DNA from: Neokomagataea anthophila | GTDB taxonomy: Bacteria > Pseudomonadota > Alphaproteobacteria > Acetobacterales > Acetobacteraceae | Assembly (NCBI RefSeq): GCF_018122595.1 | Contig: NZ_JAGRQH010000003.1 | Coordinates: 124,001 to 188,000, forward strand | DNA length: 64,000 bases | Direction: 5' to 3' | Shown here: one piece after another, positions 34,926 through 47,219 of the stretch | How positions within the stretch are numbered: position 1 is the first letter of the stretch | Layout of the letters: every line of letters begins with the position of its first letter | The notes under the pieces: generated by a model | Databases searched by the model: none | Seen by the model: only the letters and a program-made list of their open reading frames with translations | What the model was told of the DNA's origin: nothing | Program-made: the position numbers and the translations under genes

Positions 34926-35906
34926 TTATGCGGCAGTATCGAAGACAATATCACAGATTTGTTGCGCCCGATGGGGGGATAAAAGAAAGCCATGGCGATA
35001 CATGCCGTTTAGAGCAATATGGCGTCCATTATGACGGATACGAGGGACGTTATCGTCAAAAGCGGGGCGACGGCCTGCATTGGCTTCAAGGATTTCTGCA
35101 TCTGCAAAAGCGGGGTGCAAAGTATAAGCGGCATTGAGGAGGTCCGTGATCGAACGGACGGTCATGCCTCGGTTATCATCGCTTTCAATCATGGTTGCTC
35201 CAACCATAAAGACTTTGTCTTCACGCGGTACAATATAGATGGGGATACGTGGGTGCAGCATGCGGACTGGGCGGTGTAGCGTTACGTCGAGGCATCGTAG
35301 TAGCAGCATTTCACCACGGACGCAGCGTAGGCGCGCTTTCAGATCTGGATCATAGTCCTGAGCATCAATACCGGTGCAATCAATGATCCAGTCGAAATGT
35401 GTATTGTCCGGCTCTGGGCCGTTGAGAACGAGGGTGTGCCCTTGTGTGGTGAGGCGCTCGGCTAATGTGGTTAGTGCCTTGCGGGCATCCACATGGGCTT
35501 CAGAGGGAAAGTATAAAGCGCGTTCGAAACGTCCTGTCAGGTCAGGCTCTAATGCGGCGATGCGTGGGCCTTGGATGGTTTCAAAATGGCTGGTTCTGCG
35601 CCCAAAACGTGCGAGTTCTGGTGTATCCCGTGCGGGGGCGACGACGAGGCTTCCGTTATGGGTTGTGCTGGGGACATGGGCGCTCCACCAAGCAATGGAG
35701 TTGGCGCTATCACGCGTGACTTCTTCTGGCGCGGCCTCTGCTTCGCACCATGGGGTGAGCATCCCGCCGGCCTGCCATGATGCCCCTGCCCCAATCCGTC
35801 CTGCTCGATCGTAAAGAGTAATATCTGCACCGCGATCTGCGAGAGAGACAGCGGTGACGAGACCGGCAACACCGGCACCACGAATGAGAATTCTGGGCTT
35901 TGTCAT
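34926..35906 (-). CDS. thiO: FAD-dependent glycine oxidase ThiO
   Basis: A 326-residue DAO-family flavoenzyme with N-terminal FAD motif 'ILIRGAGVAGLVTAVSLADRGADITLYDRAGRIGAGASWQAGGMLTPWCE' and C-terminal 'AGRRPAFDDNVPRIRHNGRHIALNGMYRHGFLLSPHRAQQI'. It oxidises glycine to dehydroglycine for ThiG, the oxygen-using alternative to ThiH and fitting an obligate aerobe. The ATG at 35906 has AAGGAG eight bases upstream; the GTG at 35915 directly touches that site and is rejected. It is first in the thi operon, preceded by a structured leader. Confidence 0.92.
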   Translation of the reverse strand: MTKPRILIRGAGVAGLVTAVSLADRGADITLYDRAGRIGAGASWQAGGMLTPWCEAEAAPEEVTRDSANSIAWWSAHVPSTTHNGSLVVAPARDTPELARFGRRTSHFETIQGPRIAALEPDLTGRFERALYFPSEAHVDARKALTTLAERLTTQGHTLVLNGPEPDNTHFDWIIDCTGIDAQDYDPDLKARLRCVRGEMLLLRCLDVTLHRPVRMLHPRIPIYIVPREDKVFMVGATMIESDDNRGMTVRSITDLLNAAYTLHPAFADAEILEANAGRRPAFDDNVPRIRHNGRHIALNGMYRHGFLLSPHRAQQICDIVFDTAA

Positions 35907-35925
35907 AAGGTGCACTCCTTAATGC

Positions 35926-36004
35926 AGGATTGCGCGCTGCTTCATCAAACAGGCCGCAAGGGCGTTCTGACACTGGGTTGTAGGATGGTCAGGAGCGCAA
36001 TCCT
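35926..36004 (-). promoter_or_regulatory. structured leader of the thiOSGE operon
   Basis: On the minus strand AGGATTGCGC (36004-35995) pairs perfectly with GCGCAATCCT (35935-35926), closing a 79-base element that ends six bases before the AAGGAG of thiO. Inside are further stems: CTGAC/GTCAG (35992-35967), a short CGC/GCG hairpin, and CTGTTT-GATG-AAGCAG (35952-35937). The result is cloverleaf-like. The conserved TPP-riboswitch words (CTGAGA, ACCCTT, GAACCTGAT) are absent. The complementarity is seen; a regulatory role is inference. Confidence 0.45.
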
Positions 36005-36014
36005 AGTGCAACAT

Positions 36015-37568
36015 TTAGTGAGGCTTTGGGAGTGAATGTGTGTTGGGGTAGATCAAAATATCATAACGCCCAATTTTGTATGTCTCGGATGGTTCACCAA
36101 AACTATGCAAAATATCGGTTTTTGAGAAGGTCTCTTCAGGTTGAGGCAAAAGAACAAAGAAGCGTTTTTTGGTTAATGTGTTCCAGTCAAAGCTCGGTTG
36201 GATATGAAAGAAAGGATGAATATTGCCTTGTGCGTCATGCATACCGGGCATAACCTGAATACGTTGCAAAGAAGCCGCTTGGATATTCAAAGAACTCCAC
36301 CATGATCCAATGCCGATAGAAAGATCATGTTGATCGAGGAAGTGATAGAGCGCTCCGTCTTCTGCAGATAAAATGCCTGTGGAATGGTGCGGGAGATCAT
36401 GTTTATCCGCCTGAATGGTCGTGTAGAGTACCAGTAAAGCGAGGCTGATAGCGTATCGGTGCCGTGCCCAGTGGAGTGCTATAAGGCATGAAAGAGCAGC
36501 CCATGCGGGGAATAGGTAACGCGCTGTAGCGATGGGGTTTCCATCAAGTTCGATGCGGTTGCTGAATGCTAGAGCGCAGAGGTTTAAGCCGGTGAAAAGG
36601 GTTAAAAGCAGTGTGAAATTGGCTGTACGAGTATGCCACCATGTACGTGTTGTATAGCCAAGGGCAATGATGCCTAAAAGAACAAGTCCGATCCGCAGAA
36701 TTTCTGGTAATGAGGCGTTGATCAGGCGTCCGGATGGGTCTGCACCGAAGACCAAAAGTAGGTCATGTACGGTGGTGCCGATATTATGTCCTAACTGTTC
36801 CCATGTGCTGAAACGACTTTCCATCGCTTCTGTTTGAAAGCCACCTTGTGCAGTGTTGAGAGCCACAAGCCCTTTGCCGCCTATTGCGGCGATAATGGTG
36901 CCGATAATGACACGTAGTCTTTGTTTATGGGGTGTTTGAGCGCATAATAGAGTGCAGCCTAAGATCGCCCCTGTTGCGGTGTAATCCATTAAGGGATCAC
37001 CAATCGTGCCCAGAAGAATCATCAGGGCACAGAGGTATAATGGGTGTTTTTTTTGCGTTTTTAGGGCGTAATCTGCCCAGTGCAAGGCCCATAGACCATA
37101 GATGACGGTGCCGACATGAATGGCGGAAAGCGTGATAAAATACGCCATAGGCGAACGCATGAGCGGAAATGCGAGGCAAGGGAGTAGCAGTATCGCAGCG
37201 CCAAGTCGTTGACCCAATGTGGAGAGGCGCTTGAGGGTTATATAAAACGCCGAGAGGACCAGTCCAGTCCAGAGGATTGCGGGCTGTAGCATCATGAGCA
37301 CCGGGCTTTGCTCAGGATGTCCTAAAAGATGCCACACCCCAGCGAGTAAGGCGGATAATGCGATATCGGAAGTCCAGAAGTCTGGTGGGGTGAGCATCCA
37401 GCCATGCAAACGCCAATTGCCGTGTAGAACGGCGAGGCCCGCTTCAAAATATCCAGCTTGATCCGATGTTTTGGGCCATAAGCTACTGATATGCAGTGCG
37501 AGGGCGAGATACAGTAACGCGAGGACAAAGCAGAGAGCTGTAATGAGTGTTTTTATACGCGATGTCAT
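36015..37568 (-). CDS. multi-pass membrane protein, GT-C-like, unknown function
   Basis: About 517 residues with some 11 hydrophobic helices followed by a soluble C-terminal domain of about 130 residues. The first external loop after helix 1 carries 'SDQAGYFEAGLAVLHGNWRLHGW', an acidic-loop layout reminiscent of GT-C glycosyltransferases (dolichyl-phosphate-mannose type), but no specific family was recognised. The ATG at 37568 overlaps the stop of the upstream dehydrogenase by four bases (ATGA), so translation is probably coupled. A longer in-frame start at 37610 would lie inside that gene. It may be a polyisoprenyl-phosphate-dependent sugar transferase (inference). Confidence 0.6.
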   Translation of the reverse strand: MTSRIKTLITALCFVLALLYLALALHISSLWPKTSDQAGYFEAGLAVLHGNWRLHGWMLTPPDFWTSDIALSALLAGVWHLLGHPEQSPVLMMLQPAILWTGLVLSAFYITLKRLSTLGQRLGAAILLLPCLAFPLMRSPMAYFITLSAIHVGTVIYGLWALHWADYALKTQKKHPLYLCALMILLGTIGDPLMDYTATGAILGCTLLCAQTPHKQRLRVIIGTIIAAIGGKGLVALNTAQGGFQTEAMESRFSTWEQLGHNIGTTVHDLLLVFGADPSGRLINASLPEILRIGLVLLGIIALGYTTRTWWHTRTANFTLLLTLFTGLNLCALAFSNRIELDGNPIATARYLFPAWAALSCLIALHWARHRYAISLALLVLYTTIQADKHDLPHHSTGILSAEDGALYHFLDQHDLSIGIGSWWSSLNIQAASLQRIQVMPGMHDAQGNIHPFFHIQPSFDWNTLTKKRFFVLLPQPEETFSKTDILHSFGEPSETYKIGRYDILIYPNTHSLPKPH

Positions 37569-40534
37569 GCGGAGCGTGTTTCCGTATTGTGGAGTGCCTG
37601 TGTCAGCCATTCAATCGGGTGCAGAGGGCGGGTGCCTGTATAACGCTTCGTCTGGCAACGGCAGGAATATCCTGTAGCAAGAACAGGTTTTTCCATATGT
37701 TGTGCCCAGTTTTGGTGAAAGATTTTGTGAGAGAGGGCTGCGTTTTCGGCTTCATGACCAAAGAGGCCCGCCATCCCACAGCACCCTGCTTTGCCTGCCG
37801 TAGCAGACAGTCCGAAGAACGCTAGAACAAAGCTCCAATCCGCAGCGCTTTGTGGACGAGCTCCTTGCTCTGTGCAGTGCGGAAGGATGGTGGCGCTCTC
37901 TTGCGGGAAGGTTGTTTGAGGCGTGATATCTTTGTTCTCAATGGCGTTGCGTAAAAACGCTTCCAGTGGAATGACCTCTGGAATTGGGGCAATATTTTTC
38001 AGATGCGTGTACTCTTGTGTGAACATTAGGCCTGTAGCAGCATCCACTGAAATGATTGGTGTACCGGCTTGGCTGAGTCGGTGAAGGCTGGTTACTGCGC
38101 GCTCTGCTGTTTTGGTAAAGCCATGCGTAAAGCCGCGTACGTGGCGTGCTTTTCCATTGTTTAGGACCGGTGAGAGGCGCACGTCAAAGCCGAGGGTGGA
38201 AAGTGTAGAATACGCGGCTTCTAAAACGCTGCCATCAAAGCTTCCGGTGAAGGAATCTTGTAGGATGATCACGGCCCGTGGATTGGCTGCGGCTTTTTTG
38301 AGCCAATGCGTTGTGACACGTTTATAACGAAAGCGTCGGGTTGGCCTGAGAGAGGGTAGATCAACGAGGCCTATTTTTTTAATAAGTGTTTTAGAAACAA
38401 TATTTTGCAGGCCTATATTGGCAAGCGGTGCCGCTATGCGTGCAAGTTGAAGTAAAGGTTCTAGCGCATAGATTACGTGGTCGCGGAGTGTACGGGCATG
38501 TGCGGCATAATAAGCATGCAAAAAGCGCGAGCGCATCGAAGGAATGTCCACTTTAATAGGGCATTGTGTGGCGCAGGCTTTGCAGGACAGGCACGTATCA
38601 AGAGCTGATTTTACCTCTTCCGTGAGGCGCGGCAGTAAAACACGATCTGGTGCATGATCGGGTAGTGAACGTAAGCGGGCCCAACTGCGTAGCAACGTGG
38701 CTCGCCCTTTGGGGGATTGTAGTTTGTCCCCCGTCGCTTTGTAGGACGGACACATGGCTTGGTCTGGCTCTTGGTTAAAGCATGCTCCGTTTCCATTACA
38801 ACTGACGGCCGCACCGTAACGGCGACGAGCAGCGGGCGTCAGGTCAGCATCAAAGGTACCTTTGAAGGGCACGGCATCGATACGCTCTACGGGATATTTT
38901 TCGCCAGAACGGGCAAGTTTCCCTCGGTTAAAAAGACCTTCAGGATCAAAGGCTTGTTTGATGTCGCATAAGGCATTGTAGAGTGTTTCACCGAAGTAGA
39001 GCGGTGAAAATTCTCCGCGATAGCCACGGCCGTGCTCGCCCCAGATCAGGCCCCCATAACGGTGCGTTAGAGCGACGACATCATCGGAAATATGCCGAAT
39101 GAGCTTGCGGTCACGTTCGCTCGTCATGTCCATATAGGGGCGGACATGGAGGCAGCCGACATCCGCATGGCCAAACATGCCGTAGACTAGGCCGTGTCGG
39201 TCTAAAATTTCACGGAACTCAGAGACGAATGCGGGCAGGTTTTCTGGAGGAACGGCTGTATCTTCTACAAATGCAATACCTTGTTTGTGGCCTTCTGGTC
39301 GTCCCAGAAGACCAACAGATTTTTCGCGCAATGTCCATAATTGGCCAATAATAGTTGGGTCAGAAACTGTTTTAAAATCAATGATATCGTCGTGTGACTT
39401 CTCAAGGAGAGAGAGTACTTTTAGGCGCTGATTTTCGAGCGTTTCAGCATCGTCACCAACAAATTCAACAAAACTCATCCCTTTGACCGGTCGTCCTGCC
39501 TGTGTGCCGAGAACGGCCTCTAAGGTAGACCATATGACGTCTTGGGACGCACGTGCGAGAACCTTATCGTCCAGCACTTCGATGGCAGCGGGTTCGGCGT
39601 CTAAAAGTGTTTGAACATTTTGCAGGGCATCTTGAAAATGGCCATAGCGAATGACCAATAAGGTGCGAAGCTTAGGGAGGCGTTTAACGCGAAGGGTGGC
39701 TTTTTTTGTGAGGGCTAAAGTGCCTTCAGATCCCGCCAATAAGCGGATCAGGTTTAAGCCGCCCTGCCCGTCTGTAAGCTGTGTTAGATTATATCCTGTT
39801 AAGCCACGGTTCATATCCGGGAAGATACGCTGGATTTCAGCAGCATGTTCTGTGACAACGTGTTGCACCGTACGGTATGCAGCCCCAGCGCGATTTGTCT
39901 TAGTCGATAAGGTTTTGACGTCTTGTGGTGACTGGGCGCTGATGGTGAGGTCTGAACCATCAGAGAGTGTGACATCGAGAGATTGGATATAATCTGATGT
40001 GCGCCCGTAAATGCGGGAGCCTTTACCTGAGGCATCTGTAGCAATCATGCCGCCGAGCGTGGCGCGTGTCGCTGTAGAGACTGTGGGAGGGAAGAAGAAG
40101 CCGTGTGGCCGCAAAAAAGCGTTGAGCCGCGCTAAGATGACACCGGGTTCAACAGTGACAGTTTCGGTTTGCGCGTCAAAATGAATAATGGATGTGAGGT
40201 GCCGCGCAACATCGACCACGACCCCGGGCGTTAAAGATTGGCCATTTGTACCCGTGCCGCCCCCACGAATAGTCAGGGTCAGGTCAACCCCGTGAGCGGC
40301 TTTAACGGCCCGGTTAAGGTCATCTGTTGTCTTGGGGTAGATAACAGCCAGAGGCAGTCTTTGATAAATGCTGTTATCGGTTGAACCGACTAAGCGGGCG
40401 GCAATGCTGTCTGTAATCTCACCGGTAAACCCCTGCGCTTCGAGGGCAGATTTATACGCGTTCCAGCGGTTTAAATCGTCAGAGGCAAGTGTGAGCCGGC
40501 TGGTATTGTTTGAGAGATAGGACGCATCACCCAT
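37565..40534 (-). CDS. FAD- and Fe-S-binding dehydrogenase, YdiJ type
   Basis: About 989 residues, as in E. coli YdiJ (a D-2-hydroxyglutarate/hydroxyacid dehydrogenase). Order: FAD_binding_4 domain ('PLAVIYPKTTDDLNRAVKAAHGVDLTLTIRGGGTGTNGQSL...ATDASGKGSRIYGRTSDYI'), FAD-oxidase C domain (about 290-560), Fe-S domain with 'CLSCKACATQCPIKVDIPSM' and an upstream 'CNGNGACFNQEPDQAMCPSYKAT', then a CCG domain ('AGCCGMAGLFGHE'). It would oxidise a 2-hydroxyacid and pass electrons to quinone at the membrane. ATG at 40534 follows GGGGGAA by five bases; the open frame reaches 40594 without similarity. Confidence 0.85.
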   Translation of the reverse strand: MGDASYLSNNTSRLTLASDDLNRWNAYKSALEAQGFTGEITDSIAARLVGSTDNSIYQRLPLAVIYPKTTDDLNRAVKAAHGVDLTLTIRGGGTGTNGQSLTPGVVVDVARHLTSIIHFDAQTETVTVEPGVILARLNAFLRPHGFFFPPTVSTATRATLGGMIATDASGKGSRIYGRTSDYIQSLDVTLSDGSDLTISAQSPQDVKTLSTKTNRAGAAYRTVQHVVTEHAAEIQRIFPDMNRGLTGYNLTQLTDGQGGLNLIRLLAGSEGTLALTKKATLRVKRLPKLRTLLVIRYGHFQDALQNVQTLLDAEPAAIEVLDDKVLARASQDVIWSTLEAVLGTQAGRPVKGMSFVEFVGDDAETLENQRLKVLSLLEKSHDDIIDFKTVSDPTIIGQLWTLREKSVGLLGRPEGHKQGIAFVEDTAVPPENLPAFVSEFREILDRHGLVYGMFGHADVGCLHVRPYMDMTSERDRKLIRHISDDVVALTHRYGGLIWGEHGRGYRGEFSPLYFGETLYNALCDIKQAFDPEGLFNRGKLARSGEKYPVERIDAVPFKGTFDADLTPAARRRYGAAVSCNGNGACFNQEPDQAMCPSYKATGDKLQSPKGRATLLRSWARLRSLPDHAPDRVLLPRLTEEVKSALDTCLSCKACATQCPIKVDIPSMRSRFLHAYYAAHARTLRDHVIYALEPLLQLARIAAPLANIGLQNIVSKTLIKKIGLVDLPSLRPTRRFRYKRVTTHWLKKAAANPRAVIILQDSFTGSFDGSVLEAAYSTLSTLGFDVRLSPVLNNGKARHVRGFTHGFTKTAERAVTSLHRLSQAGTPIISVDAATGLMFTQEYTHLKNIAPIPEVIPLEAFLRNAIENKDITPQTTFPQESATILPHCTEQGARPQSAADWSFVLAFFGLSATAGKAGCCGMAGLFGHEAENAALSHKIFHQNWAQHMEKPVLATGYSCRCQTKRYTGTRPLHPIEWLTQALHNTETRSA

Positions 40535-40600
40535 CGTAGTTCCCCCGAGGCGGATCGTTGAAACCCGCCCAGGTGGTGTACGGTCGGGTTTCAATCTTAA

Positions 40601-42427
40601 TTATTCGACCGTAACAGACTTGGCTAGGTTGCGCGGTTGATCGACATCTGTGCCTTTAAGTAGCGCGACTTCATACGCCAACATTTGCACAGGGATAGCA
40701 TAAAGAATGGGGATTACGAACGGATCAACATCAGGGAGGATAACAATATGTTCTGCTATGCCTTCAAGTTGTTGTGCCCCCTTTTTATCCGTGAACGCTA
40801 AGACACGTGCGCCACGGGCTTTTGCTTCTTGAAGGTTTGAAGCTGTTTTGTCGAACAAGATACCCGATGGTGCAATAGCGACGACGGGGACCGTACGATC
40901 AATCAAGCTAATCGGGCCATGCTTAAGTTCACCAGCTGGGTACGCCTCAGCATGGATGTAGCTGATTTCCTTTAATTTTAACGCCCCTTCATGTGCGATA
41001 GGCGTACAAATGCCGCGCCCCAAATACAGAACATCTCGTGCTTCAGCGACGATACGTGCCATATCTCGGATGGCATCTCCCCGTGTGAGAGCCTCTGCTG
41101 CACGTGAAGGAAGGTCGAGCAGGCTAGAGGTTAAGCTCTCTTCGCGTTTGGCATCAATCACGCCTCTGGCGCGTGCGAATTCAATAGAAAGAGCTGCAAG
41201 AACAGAGAGTTGTGCAGTAAATGCTTTAGTGGATGCGACGGAGATTTCTGGTCCTGCTACCATGCCGAGGACAAGGTCACTTTCACGTCCCATGGTGGAA
41301 TGTTCGACATTCAACACGGAAACGATCTTTTGTCCGGCATCTTTCAGGCGGCGTAGGACACCTAAAGTATCGGCTGTTTCGCCAGATTGGGAGATGAAAA
41401 GCGCAACACCATCTTCAGCCAAAGGTAAATCGCGGTAACGCAGCTCAGATGCTACATCAATATCCACGGGTAAGCGGGCTAAAGATTCCAGCCAATAACG
41501 CCCGACCATACCGGCATAAAAGGCAGAGCCGCAGGCTGAGATGGTGAGGCGTGGAACGTGCGCTGGATCGAATGGTAAGGATGGTAGAGCAATAGTTTTG
41601 GCAGCGGGATCTGTGACACGCTGCAATGTCTGCCCGATCGCCACGGGATGCTCGTGTAGTTCTTTCTCCATATAATGACGGTAGCCGTCTTTACCGACTT
41701 GCCCTGCCATGAAGGCCACGTTGTGCACGGGGCGCGTGATCACATCGCCTTCAGCATTATACAGTGTCACATCATCGGGGGTGAGAACGCACCAGTCTCC
41801 ATCTTCGAGGTAGCTAATACGGCTGGCGAGTGGTGCTAGAGCCAGACTATCGGAGCCAAGGAAGGTTTCACCATCGCCATAGCCGACGCCTAAAGGAGCA
41901 CCGTGTTTGGCACCAATGAGCAGGCCATCATGATCTTTAAAAATCATGGCGAGCGCATAAGCACCTTCTAGCCGCTTGAGGGTCGCAAAAGCGGCATCAC
42001 GAGGGGCTAAACCATTTTGCAGATAATGATCGACCAGATGCACAACGGTTTCGGTGTCTGTGTCGGATAAAAAGACGCGCCCTTCGGCCTCAAGTTCGGC
42101 TTTGAGTTCGGCAAAGTTCTCAATAATGCCGTTATGTACGACAGCCACGCGGTCCGTTGCGTGTGGGTGTGCATTATTGGTGGTCGGAGCGCCGTGGGTC
42201 GCCCAACGCGTGTGGCCAATGCCGGTAATGCCTTGTAGTGGCGTTTCCTCAAGCACTGTTCCCAGATTGTCGAGCTTTCCGGCCGCACGGCGGCGGTCAA
42301 TCAGGCCGTCATCATTGAGTACGGCAATGCCTGCTGAGTCGTAACCACGATACTCAAGACGGCGGAGTGCTTCAAAAACGATTGGAGTAGCTGGCTTATG
42401 CCCGACAACACCGCAGATACCGCACAT
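40601..42427 (-). CDS. glmS: glutamine--fructose-6-phosphate aminotransferase
   Basis: Makes glucosamine 6-phosphate, the entry to UDP-GlcNAc. The 608 residues begin MCGICGVVG (Cys2 becomes the N-terminal nucleophile of the glutaminase domain) and contain 'RRLEYRGYDSAGIA' and 'GHTRWATHGAPTTNNAHPH'; two SIS isomerase domains follow ('ISACGSAFYAGMVGRYWLESLARLPVDIDVASELRYRD', 'YLGRGICTPIAHEGALKLKEISYIHAEAYPAGELKHGPISLI') and the protein ends 'DVDQPRNLAKSVTVE'. Its ATG shares one base with the glmU stop (TGATG). Confidence 0.98.
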   Translation of the reverse strand: MCGICGVVGHKPATPIVFEALRRLEYRGYDSAGIAVLNDDGLIDRRRAAGKLDNLGTVLEETPLQGITGIGHTRWATHGAPTTNNAHPHATDRVAVVHNGIIENFAELKAELEAEGRVFLSDTDTETVVHLVDHYLQNGLAPRDAAFATLKRLEGAYALAMIFKDHDGLLIGAKHGAPLGVGYGDGETFLGSDSLALAPLASRISYLEDGDWCVLTPDDVTLYNAEGDVITRPVHNVAFMAGQVGKDGYRHYMEKELHEHPVAIGQTLQRVTDPAAKTIALPSLPFDPAHVPRLTISACGSAFYAGMVGRYWLESLARLPVDIDVASELRYRDLPLAEDGVALFISQSGETADTLGVLRRLKDAGQKIVSVLNVEHSTMGRESDLVLGMVAGPEISVASTKAFTAQLSVLAALSIEFARARGVIDAKREESLTSSLLDLPSRAAEALTRGDAIRDMARIVAEARDVLYLGRGICTPIAHEGALKLKEISYIHAEAYPAGELKHGPISLIDRTVPVVAIAPSGILFDKTASNLQEAKARGARVLAFTDKKGAQQLEGIAEHIVILPDVDPFVIPILYAIPVQMLAYEVALLKGTDVDQPRNLAKSVTVE

Positions 42428-43776
42428 CAGCCCTGCTCCTTCTTTTTACGTAAAGCGGCCATGGTTTCGCGGCCGCGTTCTGGTTTTTCGGACTGGCGTG
42501 CACGGCCGAAAGCCATAGCGCCAGAGGTCACGTCATCTGTAATGACACTGCCGGCGGCAATAAGCGCTTCGTCACCGATGGAAACGGGAGCAACGAGAAT
42601 GGCATTTGAACCAATAAAACCGCGTGCACCAATGGTTGTACGATGTTTGAAAACGCCATCATAATTGCAGGTAATCGTCCCTGCCCCGATATTTGTCGCG
42701 TTTCCGATGCTGGCATCACCCAGATAGGTCAAGTGATTGGCTTTAGCGCCAGCGCCAAGCGTTACGTTTTTCAGCTCAACAAAGTTGCCAACATGGCTGC
42801 CTGCTTCGCAGAGTGTGCCGGGGCGTAGGCGTGCATAGGGACCGATGGTTGCGCTGTCTTCGACCGTACAACTTTCAAGATGCGAGAACGCCCGGATCAC
42901 AACATTCGAGCGGATTGTAACACTGGGGCCGAAAAAGACGTTTGGCTCAATAACGACATCGGATTCAATGACGGTGTCAGCACTGAAAAAGACCGTTTCC
43001 GGGGCGACGAGTGTGACGCCATTTGCCATGGCCTCTGCACGCAGGCGTTGCTGCACGCTGTGCTCGACGCGTGCGAGTTCTGCGCGGGAATTAACGCCCG
43101 CGAGTTCGGCTTCATCTGCGACAACGCAGCTGACAGTACCTTCGGCAGCCGCAAGCGCTACAACATCGGTGAGGTAATACTCATTCTGGGCATTGTTGTT
43201 GTTAATACGCCCCAGCCAACGCCGCAGGTCTGTTGCGGAGGCACAGAAAGCGCCGGCATTGCACAGGCCAATGCTGCGTTCTTCGTCTGTTGCATCTTTA
43301 TATTCGACAATGCGTTGAACAGAGCCATTCTCTTCGATCACACGACCATAACGTGCGGGGTCGGTTGGGCGCATGCCCAGCATGGCGAGTGCTGCGCCAC
43401 CATCTTGGCGTGCTTTAAAGAGGCGGTGTAGTGTAGTGCTGGAGATTAACGGATTATCGGCATTGAGGATAATGACATCCCCATCACCGAATAAAGGTTC
43501 CGCTACTTGTGCGGCATGGCCTGTACCCAGACGCTCGGTCTGCGTGACGGTTGCGTGGGGATGAACGGCTTTTTCAAGCGCGGGCATATCAGGGCCAACG
43601 ACGACGACAACATGATCTGCAACCTGCTGTACGGTATCAATCAAATGATTGATCATCGGACGGTTCGCAAGGCGGTGAAGTGCCTTCGGAAGGCGTGACT
43701 TCATCCGTGTTCCGAGACCCGCAGCGAGAATGATGGCTGTCAGGGGGCGTGTTTGGGAGGGGGGCGTGCTGCTCAT
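42427..43776 (-). CDS. glmU: bifunctional N-acetylglucosamine-1-phosphate uridyltransferase / glucosamine-1-phosphate acetyltransferase
   Basis: Completes UDP-GlcNAc synthesis. The 449 residues show the N-terminal nucleotidyltransferase 'AIILAAGLGTRMKSRLPKALHRLANRPMI' with 'ERLGTGHAAQVA', 'IILNADNPLIS' and the C-terminal left-handed beta-helix ('IESDVVIEPNVFFGPSVTIRSNVVIRAFSHLESCTVEDSATIGPYARLRPGT', 'NFVELKNVTLGAGAKANHLTYLGDASIG', 'TITCNYDGVFKHRTTIGARGFIGSNAILVAPVSIGDEALIAAGSVITDDV'). It is upstream of and coupled to glmS; GlmM is not in the window. Confidence 0.98.
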   Translation of the reverse strand: MSSTPPSQTRPLTAIILAAGLGTRMKSRLPKALHRLANRPMINHLIDTVQQVADHVVVVVGPDMPALEKAVHPHATVTQTERLGTGHAAQVAEPLFGDGDVIILNADNPLISSTTLHRLFKARQDGGAALAMLGMRPTDPARYGRVIEENGSVQRIVEYKDATDEERSIGLCNAGAFCASATDLRRWLGRINNNNAQNEYYLTDVVALAAAEGTVSCVVADEAELAGVNSRAELARVEHSVQQRLRAEAMANGVTLVAPETVFFSADTVIESDVVIEPNVFFGPSVTIRSNVVIRAFSHLESCTVEDSATIGPYARLRPGTLCEAGSHVGNFVELKNVTLGAGAKANHLTYLGDASIGNATNIGAGTITCNYDGVFKHRTTIGARGFIGSNAILVAPVSIGDEALIAAGSVITDDVTSGAMAFGRARQSEKPERGRETMAALRKKKEQG

Positions 43777-43884
43777 GTTCTCATCCGGGTATCCAACCTC
43801 TTGCCTGACGTCAATTTCTTGAACGTCATTTGGCTATCACTTCAGGTTGCCGATTGTTGCATGGTGTTGAAGGGTGCGAGGGTC

Positions 43885-47158
<3,274 letters not shown>

Positions 47159-47219
47159 TCACTGTAAATCTTGTGAGACAGTATAGCCGTTCCCCCCGAT
47201 CTAGGCCAGAGCATCCGTG

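Noticed and set aside
35907-36014. TPP riboswitch before thiO
   Set aside because: The conserved thi-box words CTGAGA, ACCCTT and GAACCTGAT are missing; only an unrelated cloverleaf-like fold is present.
40535-40600. glmS ribozyme or other leader near glmS
   Set aside because: This gap is downstream of glmS on its strand, and glmS itself overlaps glmU, leaving no leader for such an element.
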